Shown one piece after another: positions 56,787 to 64,000 of a stretch of DNA of 64,000 nucleotides. Made by a program: the position numbers and the translations under genes. Origin of the DNA: Chiua virens (Eukaryota > Basidiomycota > Agaricomycetes > Boletales > Boletaceae); contig JAHNUO010000002.1 in NCBI GenBank assembly GCA_019787685.1, forward strand, positions 1,178,001 to 1,242,000, written 5' to 3'. Position 1 is the stretch's first letter; the number at the start of each line of letters is the position of its first letter. A model generated the notes under the pieces. The model searched no databases. It saw only the letters and a list, made by a program, of their open reading frames with translations, and was not told the origin of the DNA.

Positions 56787-58650
56787 TCATAATTGGGTAT
56801 ATCTGTGCATACCATCCTCGAGACCCACGTTGTCACTTTCGCTTTCTGAACTGAATGATTCTGATTTGATGGCTCGAAGAGCGCGGAATGGACTCTCAGA
56901 TGGAGATCCCGGAAGAATGCTGAAGTTGATGCTCGTCCCGTTACCGAAGCCTGTCGTGCCTTCCTCGTACAGCCTCCGCGCAGCCTCGTACTCGAGCTTC
57001 TCTTGCTCCGCCTGAGCGAGGAATGGCTGCGGAAAGAGATGAGGGTTTGATATCATAATAGAGATGGCCAACCAACCTTGCGCTCATCGTCGGTCATCGA
57101 CCGCCACTTCGCTGCAGCTAAAACGCTTTGCTTGGTGGTCTCTTGTTCATCCTCGAATATTTCCCTGACGAGTAAAGGGTCTGAACGAATGCGTTGTAGG
57201 AACATAAAGTAGGCACTGAGCGGCTTCTTCGGTGCATTTGGGTCTTTGAGGTTGCTCTTACGAGAGCGACCTGCCTTGCGTTGTGCGGTACGGAAGGCAT
57301 TCTCTCGCTTGATATCATCGGGCGTCAGAGTCCGCATGTAGGCAGTGTTCTCGCGTTCGCGTGCCTGTTTGAGGACAAGAGATCGCTGCTTGTATGGCTA
57401 ATCGTGGAAGGTGAGATCGGCAGCAATTTTCAAGAAGCAGCGGCGCAGTACATACCTCCTTTTCTTCCGCGGTGAGGTTGGCATACTCCTGACCGGCCTC
57501 CTTGGCAGCCTGCGCAACATTAAGTTTCCTCGTACTCGTTGCCTGATGACGCTGGATCCAATCTGTGAAGTAGAGCTGCCAAGCAGACGGAGCTAATTTG
57601 GGCTGCTTCAAGACAGATTTGAGGGCTATACGTCGGAGATAAAGTAAGAAAGCAATCAGCATGACGACAGTCACAGAAGGGACGGATATGATCAGATATG
57701 CACGTACGGGATTCAGCTGACTTTGAGTCTTTGGGGGACTCATCTACGGGCGACTTCTTTCTTCGTCTCACGGTGGCGTCACGATCATCACCAACGGAAA
57801 CCGACTCTGCACGGTGGCTATACGCCCGAGTCAGAGTGGCAGCGTTAGGGGAAGGAGCGCTGGAAGATTGGAACATCAGGCCCAGGGGATTGGGATCCCT
57901 TCTTGGCTGGAAATGTTGACCCTTGGCTGTGTAAGGGTTTTCGGATAGGGGCGGATGAAGCGCTGAAGGGCGGCCGGAGGAGGAGGAAATGTAGTGAGAG
58001 GAATCCCACAGTTGGGATGCCCATGCAGGAGGTCTGATGGACGTCTCAGCAGGAGATATCGAGGCGACACCGAGACCGGGGGAACTAAGGTAACCATCGG
58101 AGATGTCGCCTGGCGATAGCGATCGAGGAAGGGGATGGAGGGCAGCGAAATCAGATGGGGAGAAGGAGGCACTCTGAGGGAAAGCATGGCTGCCATATGG
58201 AACGAAGGCGGGAGGGGATTGGAAGTCAGAATGAGTGGTGCGTATGGGGATGGGTGAAGAAGCGGATGGATCCAAGGGGGAAACGTGGGAGTCGTGTAGC
58301 CACTGGGAGAGATTAGAGTCATCGAGATCGAGCATGGGCTGCACGTCGTCGAAGCTGGAGAAGGAGTGGGAATCGAAACAGGTGCTGCTGGGAGACGCGT
58401 CAGGGATATCAAAGTCGGATGCGCGACGGGGGGAGGGGTTGTCGGAGAGGATGGGGGAGATGGGCTGGTTGTATGCGGGGTGCCAAGAGGGGGAGAGGAG
58501 AGAGGGGCCGTCGATGTCGATTGGGCCAAAGATCATCTGGTCGGTGTCGGTGGGGGATATGAGGTCGTAGGGGGAGGTGTCGACAAAGTTGACGAGGTCG
58601 GACGCGTCCTTCATGTGGGTGTCGGAGAGAGAGCGGTAGGGGAGCGACAT
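56787..58650 (-). CDS. Protein with two HMG boxes and a long Ser/Pro-rich N-terminus
   Basis: HMG boxes bind and bend DNA, so this is a likely nuclear regulator. Start ATG at 58650 (MSLPYRSLSDTHMKDASDLV). The first ~310 residues are acidic/Ser/Pro-rich and may hold an activation region; a basic RRRKKSP patch follows. The first HMG box reads LAPSAWQLYFTDWIQRHQAT, then LNVAQAAKEAGQEYANLTAE. The second reads SNLKDPNAPKKPLSAYFMFL, QRIRSDPLLVREIFEDEQET, VLAAAKWRSMTDDERKPFLA, with the canonical NAPKKPLSAY start. The C-terminus is acidic and Ser-rich (SESFSSESESDNVG). Four introns. Fungal double-HMG proteins of this shape include mitochondrial Abf2-like proteins, but the long N-terminus argues for a nuclear role. 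Confidence 0.86.
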
Positions 58651-59138
58651 TGTACGAGGGAGGGGCGGGAAGGGAGATGGGATGAGGACGAATTTAAGGG
58701 GATTAATAAGAGATGACGGAGCCGGAGAGCTGTATGGGATGTTAAAGACTCGGGGTCGAATCCTGTACCGGGCTGCCAAACTGGTCATCATGTGCCAGGT
58801 TGACTCGGTGGACGTGCGCGTCTATACAGATCGGATATCGCAATCTCTGGTTTCCAATAATAATATCGTTCCGAACATGCTTAGTGGGATAACTCTTTGC
58901 GGCGTCAGCATACGCGCTCGTCGTCGTCCTTGGCAGTGCTAGTGGCTTATGAAACCGGCCCTCAACTATTCTTTAATAGTAACTCTGACCCAGACCAACG
59001 GTCCGTTATTGTACATCGCCACATCCGCCACCGGTCCTTTTAGTTACGGTTGGCGGGCCCCTCACATGCTCAGAAAGATTTCTCATATGTTTTTACATTT
59101 CTTCCCACCCCATGCGATTCGCATCCACCAGCTACCAA
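58651..59138. other. Intergenic region between tandem minus-strand genes
   Basis: 488 bp containing the HMG-gene promoter and GRIM-19 3' end. Nothing else is supported; ORF 58682-58942 has no features. Confidence 0.4.
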
Positions 59139-59770
59139 TCAGAGCAACACGATCGATTCCACAGTCCGATACCGCGTCCCATTGTATGCGCTCTTTCCAA
59201 CCTGTTTTGGTGCATTCATTCAGTTCTCTGCGCGATGTGCACACTCAGGGGTTCTCCACTCACCTCCCACTCCTTCACATCCTTCATGATCACCCTTTCA
59301 CGCTCCAGCGCCGCTTCCTGTCGTCGGTACGCGTCCCGGTCTCCTTCCGCGAGAAGTAGGGGGACAAGATGGATGCGTGACCAAACCTTCTCTCTCTGCA
59401 GTTCCCTAGAGGGGTAAATGCATGTCAGGGTCCATATCTGAGAGAACGCGCTTTTTCTGGAACGGCCCGAACAGCCCACTCGAGCTGATAAGGGTCGGCC
59501 GGATCCTCCGCCGAAGATGACACGTTTCACGATGAGCGCACCATGAGAACACACGTTTTACAGCCTGCGGACCCCAATTGCACAATGTGGAGCACACACA
59601 CACCTTCTTTCTAAATTCCCCTTTCCAACACGATAGAATCCATATGCGCACACGGCCGTCACCGCACCTAGGATGGCTAGACCACTCGGTCCTCGAAAGG
59701 GAAGGTTCCGCTTGTACTTTACGGCCTCAAAGCCCCCAGGAGGTGGCATATCCCTACGGTGGCGGCGCAT
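59139..59770 (-). CDS. GRIM-19/NDUFA13 subunit of mitochondrial complex I
   Basis: This accessory subunit sits at the membrane-matrix junction of NADH:ubiquinone oxidoreductase. Product: MRRHRRDMPPPGGFEAVKYK, RNLPFRGPSGLAILGAVTAV and the membrane helix CAYGFYRVGKGN. Across a long intron (59406-59603, 198 nt), it continues ERRELQREKVWSRIHLVPLL, then AALERERVIMKDVKEWE. A further intron gives VGKSAYNGTRYRTVES. DMPPPGG and MKDVxxW are family hallmarks. The stop is at 59139. The first intron starts with a GTGTGTGTGTG repeat at the donor. Product about 125 residues. The start ATG at 59770 fits length. Confidence 0.88.
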
Positions 59771-60435
59771 TGTTCAACATGGTGTGATTCTGCATACAAA
59801 TCCTCAACTTACTGCCGGTATGGTATCGACACTGCGCCAAGGACAACGGCTTCAGCACTCCATGCGTCAAAAACAAATGCTATACTTACTTGTGACGGAA
59901 AAAAGTCGGCAACGAACGGATGGAACTGTGTTAATGGCAAAACCTGGAAAGAGCGTGCGCGCTAGCACGAATTCAGGGCCGGCCCTAAATCCACCACCAC
60001 TAGTTAACAGCCTGGAATTTGAATTGACCAATCAATGACAGATTCAGTATGACAGTTCTCAACGCCACTTTGCGATCCTGCCAGGCTGTACGAAGGTACG
60101 GTTCCTGTGGAATTGTGTTTGGATGCCGTCACACTTTGCATTGTTGGAACTGGGGCGTATTATGTTGCGCAAACGTCGGGTTATCCATGAACACCGTCGA
60201 GCCCGGCCCTGGGCAATCGAGTCCAAGCTACCCAGGATTCAGAGCATGTTGATTCATGTGTAAATACAGTACTCGCGAGTCTCGCGTGTTTTACTCGACG
60301 AGCCACGAGCTATGAGACAACGTCGACGTGTCAGAAATTTTAGTGGGTGAGACTCAACGCCAGTAGAGTCTTTAATGAGTAATAAATGCCAATTCAGCGT
60401 CTCATTATCCTTACGCCGCCCAAAGCACTGCCATC
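59771..60435. other. Divergent region between GRIM-19 and INO80F
   Basis: 665 bp between two start codons facing apart. Several open frames (59673-60038, 60049-60252) overlap GRIM-19's opposite strand or lack any motif. I see no convincing gene; promoters and leaders are expected here. Confidence 0.4.
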
Positions 60436-62298
60436 ATGTCCCACAACCAATCCCCAGGTCCTTCCGCTCTTCCCAGCTCCCAGATGTTCGTCCAGCCAGC
60501 CTCTGTCACCCCTTCTTCGAGGCAAAAAAACAAAGCATATGCCACTGGTATTGCTGCCGGCGTTGAAGATGAAAAATACCAGGCAAAATACAAGGAACTG
60601 AAGCGAAAAGTCAAAGAAATAGAGATGGTTCGTTCAACTTTCTCCGCCTCCGCTCCTTCTTGATCAGTTCCTTGTGCAGGACAACGACAAGCTCCAGTTC
60701 AAAGTCCTCATGGCCAAAAAATCCATCCAGCGAATGAAATTGGAAAGAGCGTGAGCATATCTCGACTTTCATCTGCTCGTCATCTCATGTGACATCACAG
60801 CGTACTGTATGAGCGACTCTCCGCCGTACCCCCTTCACCAGACCTTCACGCTCACGCTCCACTCCCTCCCATGCATCCTGGGCCTGGAGTCCCACCCCAA
60901 CATGCACAACACATACCAACTTCCGGCCAACACCGCGATTCTCGAAGCATGGATGCCAATGACGCCAACACGCCGGACTATGCTCACCCATCTGGCAACA
61001 TTCGCGTAGTTTCTGGTCCAGACGGCCGCCCAGTCCAGGTATCAGATGGACCCATCGGACCAGGGGTAGCGCCATCTCACGCAGTGTCCGGCGTGCAATT
61101 GTCACGTCGCGGTTCCACCTCAGGCCATGACTCCCGCCAGCTTCCACCCCTTTCGCAATTGACTCCTGTGCAACACCTCGAACATCCGCGGGGCCACCCC
61201 CACTCCCAGTCTCAACCGTCCCATCTCCACTCGCACAGCACCGGATCTGACTCCCGCTCACGTCCCCACTCGTCATCGCATTCCCGAGGACAGGCTCCGC
61301 CGCAGGGGTACCTACAAGGGGGCGTTCCTCACCCACAACAGTATCCTTCCGAATCCGTCCCTTCTGCACAGGGAGGCCTGCAGAGCCCCCCTCTCGGCCA
61401 CGAGAGAGAACGTTCCAGAAGGTACGATAGTCACGAACGAAGCAATCATAGCGGCGATCCCTATCCGCACGGACGTCACCAAATGGCACACGCGTCACCC
61501 CACTCAGCCTTCATGTCACCCACGAGTGCTCGCGGATCAACTACACGCGTTCATAATCACCAACGTGTCGGACCTACTACAAGCATTAATCACCCAGATC
61601 TCGACCACGAGCGTGACCTTGAGAGGGAACGTAATTGGCCGCGGCAACGTGAACACGACTCGTACGATCGCGAACTTCCACGTGACTACACAAATTCCGG
61701 CCCAGTCCGGAACTCGCCTCCCCCACATCTGAGGACACGGTCAGAGAGGGATTATCAGGATCATCCTTCCTATCGGCTACGGGAGGATCAAGTATATCCC
61801 CGTGAGCCTGTCGGCCAGAGCTTATATGGCCGATCGTCTCGGTCTGATACTCCAGGGTCTGGTTCTGGCTCGGTTGAGGCGCCATCACGATCAGACGTTC
61901 ATGCCCACCACTACGATCGTGAGCGCCAGAGACCCTATGCCCCCAGGGGGATAAATCAACCACATACACCAAATGAAGATATCGATTTCGTTCACGAAGA
62001 TGGACGTTCACACAATCGTGACCGTGAGCACGGTGGATCATACATGCCACTCGAGCAGCACCGTCCTCCTTTAGAATCATCGAGAAAACGTTCCCGGAAC
62101 GACATGGATATGGACGGGGAGGATGACGTCGCTTCCCCTGCAGGAGACAGTTCAACAGGCGGAGATGGTACCATGCGGTATGGTGGAAACCATCGGACAG
62201 ATGATAGAGGCTCGAAGAGACTCCATCAGGAAGGTATGGCGTCATCTGCACAAGGCTACGGAATTGACGAGCCAGAGGATGGACACTCTGGTGATTAG
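60436..62298 (+). CDS. INO80 chromatin-remodelling complex subunit F (TFPT/Iec3-type)
   Basis: The conserved N-terminal coiled coil is the INO80 subunit F domain, seen in TFPT and fission-yeast Iec3. The first exon (60436-60627) encodes DEKYQAKYKELKRKVKEIEM. Intron 60628-60679 joins it to DNDKLQFKVLMAKKSIQRMK and, across intron 60751-60800, to AVLYERLSAVPPSPD. The C-terminal ~470 residues are disordered, with His/Ser/Arg/Asp/Pro-rich and Gly-rich runs, ending EDGHSGD. The hydrophobic heptads in the 40-100 region are clear. Presence of INO80F marks this as part of the chromatin set; its partners are elsewhere. Confidence 0.82.
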
Positions 62299-63041
62299 GG
62301 GTTCGGTGAATATACTCGCGCAAATTCCCGTTTAGAATTTCTTGTGCTAAAGTGCTTCCAGTACCTAGTTAACGTTCATTGTCAAATATTGGTCCCTTGT
62401 GTTTATCGTCGTCGTCGTCGTCGTTTCGGGTAATATTGTACTTAACTTATGTTGTCCGTGAATTCGCGGGTGACTCCAACATCCAAATTCATACCCCCCA
62501 AATTCATACCAACGGATCAACATAAAAGTGTAGATCGCCCCATGCGCTTGGCATAAAATGCGCCGCAAATCGCTAAAATTAGGCTCTGCTGAACGCCGGA
62601 CATGCAAGACCATACAAGGCGACCTCGGAGGAAAAACCGGGACAGTCCACAAACCAAGGAATTTGAAAGAACTCGAGATCAATCTGAATCCTGTTGAATA
62701 TGACGGACAATCCCACACGTCATCGATTCATCTCCGTCGAGCCATGGCGGCCATGCAGTCGTGGAAAGCACTGCCGATACGGAATGTTCCATTCGTTCGT
62801 TCACCGTCGGGCTTACAAATTCCCTCTGCCGCTCCAAATACGCGTCCACATTTGCCAAATACCTAGGTGCGTAGTTCCCCTCCCCCACAGCAAGGCGGCA
62901 GCGGCGGCGGCCCACGTCCGTAGGCAAATCTGTCACGCTTATCAGAAGGCGGTGATCCAGGATTATATCCATGACAGTGGCTTCACGACGTAACCGCCTC
63001 AGGGACTCGGGGAACATTGATTGATGCGCCTGCGCAAGAAA
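62299..63041. other. Intergenic region with unresolved open frames
   Basis: Open frames on both strands (62558-62866 plus; 62679-63017 minus) overlap each other. The minus-strand frame is in the same frame as the open region at 63042-63392, from which a single TGA at 63042-63044 separates it. I could not decide which, if any, is coding. Confidence 0.25.
62406..62424. repeat. Short (TCG)6 microsatellite
   Basis: Six perfect TCG units lie about 110 bp downstream of the INO80F stop codon, probably in its 3' UTR. A similar (GTC)7 run sits in the AFG1/UreF gap. Confidence 0.7.
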
Positions 63042-64000
63042 TCACCCTGCCGAGGGCATCATACCCGATGTGTGATCCTGGCTTGCGCGTCGGACACCCT
63101 CCGGCGTCATCGTTGCGCCGCGATCTGGCTCGTGATTCATTGGCGCCTGCAAATCCTTGGCTTGGCTGAATAAAGTTCCGGAGATACCGTGCAAACGTCC
63201 GAAAATACTTACTGCGACTGCGTATCGGAAGTCCGAGTGGTGCGGACTGTCTCTCACATGAGTGGGAACACGAGACAATAACGATCGCTCACCTTGGTCG
63301 ATAGGTGGCTTGATTGTACTTGCCATTTCGAGCAGTGGGCATCCAAGAAGGGCAGGTTTTAAGGGTTGCCATCGTACGACGGAAATTGCCAACGCAGCGG
63401 GATGCTATTCTCCACTTGACAGACACTGCCTTGCATTACAATTCGGACTGCGCATGCCAGCGGTATTAACTGTGTCCAATAAGAAATGTTAGTCGTATAT
63501 GCTGACTATGTCCAGTCATCTCACAGCGTGCCTGAAAGAAATGTGATGGGTTCTTTCCACCTACCTCGTAAGTTCAGATATGATTGATTTGATAGAAGCG
63601 TTTTGCATCAGTTTCAGGATGGAGAGATTGCAGGTAGGGATCCACAAACCGAGTATAGTTGGTAAGCCCTTGAAAAGAATTTACAAGAATTATGGTCGGG
63701 GACTCCCGTTGAACTCTCTACATGTTCCACATCAGCAGCGAGACATCAAACCAAAGTTATGGTTCTAGCGGTGTCTTCGAGTTGGATATCGAAAAATGAT
63801 AACTACACGACCTGGTGTAATAGTTCCACGTCGCCAACCTCCTCTCTTCCCTCACCGGTACACATGGTCCGCTGCCAGGAAAAATATTAGTTAATTTCAG
63901 AGACCCGGATGAACGACTGACAATGAAGATTGGCAGCAATCTCGGCTTCAGCCCTGTCACCATTCGCGAGCAATTTTTCTTTGTTGTATAAAAGCTCCTC
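63042..64000 (-). CDS. Partial unrecognised gene at the right edge (unresolved)
   Basis: From the right edge the minus strand reads [31 protein letters not shown], strongly protein-like, so a gene enters the window here. Further protein-like pieces follow leftwards: [20 protein letters not shown] and [20 protein letters not shown] (ending at a TGA at 63574-63576), then [20 protein letters not shown] (63.3 kb). I could not join these by standard introns. Either the gene has unusual exon joins, or it is degenerate, or the downstream pieces belong to a second gene. No family recognised. Confidence 0.3.

Noticed and set aside
1..64000. CRISPR arrays, insertion sequences, operons with ribosome-binding sites
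   Set aside because: Gene structure is eukaryotic throughout; no direct-repeat arrays or prokaryotic-style signals were found.

Overview
The window reads as nuclear DNA of a filamentous basidiomycete, most likely an Agaricomycete. Genes are dense and alternate strand freely. Most are cut by introns of about 45-60 bp with GT..AG ends. The gene set is a fungal housekeeping one: complex I GRIM-19, TOM7, eIF3f, BUD31, a methylcrotonyl-CoA carboxylase subunit, an INO80 subunit, UreF and MLH3. It also holds fungus-typical regulators: a velvet factor, a WHI3-type and an NGR1/NAM8-type RNA-binding protein, and an IRA/neurofibromin Ras-GAP. I saw no rRNA or tRNA gene, transposon, CRISPR array, secondary-metabolite cluster or prokaryotic-style operon.

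Layout. 0-6.1 kb: C-terminally incomplete neurofibromin-type Ras-GAP (minus). 7.2-9.9 kb: NGR1/NAM8-like triple-RRM protein (plus) whose tail lies in a shifted frame. 10.5-11.9 kb: stomatin-like SPFH protein (minus), head to head with a nine-exon EVE-domain (THYN1-like) gene at 12.4-13.6 kb. 13.7-17.4 kb: two lipid genes in tandem, a 1-acylglycerol-3-phosphate acyltransferase and a glycerophosphodiester phosphodiesterase. 17.8-21.0 kb: two unrecognised genes, tail to tail. 21.8-24.9 kb: BUD31 and a TB2/DP1/HVA22-family ER-shaping protein, head to head. 26.1-28.1 kb: two unrecognised fungal genes between gene-poor stretches. 29.8-33.3 kb: WHI3-like protein. 33.9-38.1 kb: very compact block of AFG1, UreF, eIF3f and TOM7, with two divergent start-codon pairs only 89 and 59 bp apart. 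38.4-39.9 kb: RNF220-like RING ubiquitin ligase. 40.0-41.1 kb: gene-like sequence broken over several frames. 41.2-49.5 kb: four minus-strand genes in a row (SBDS-domain protein, MLH3, MCC beta subunit, ArfGAP). 49.7-51.7 kb: velvet factor. 51.8-55.2 kb: 1148-residue PPR protein. 55.9-62.3 kb: GNAT acetyltransferase, two-HMG-box protein, GRIM-19 and INO80 subunit F. The right edge holds an unresolved partial minus-strand gene.

Functional themes. Several proteins act in mitochondria (AFG1, TOM7, GRIM-19, MCC beta, the PPR protein). Others act in RNA handling (NGR1-like, WHI3-like, BUD31), in chromatin and DNA (INO80F, HMG, MLH3), or in membrane lipid and shape (AGPAT, GDPD, HVA22, ArfGAP, stomatin). 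I see no evidence that neighbours form one pathway, beyond shared promoter space between divergent pairs.

I found no clear undescribed biological system. The most striking observations concern gene architecture: a 4-nt microexon that is needed to close the reading frame of the SBDS-domain gene; an EVE-domain gene with 16-, 20- and 22-nt exons and two GC-AG introns; a G-run frameshift before the tail of the NGR1-like protein; and a set of stop-free introns whose lengths are multiples of three. Gene starts and exon joins were assigned by eye and were not checked against transcripts.
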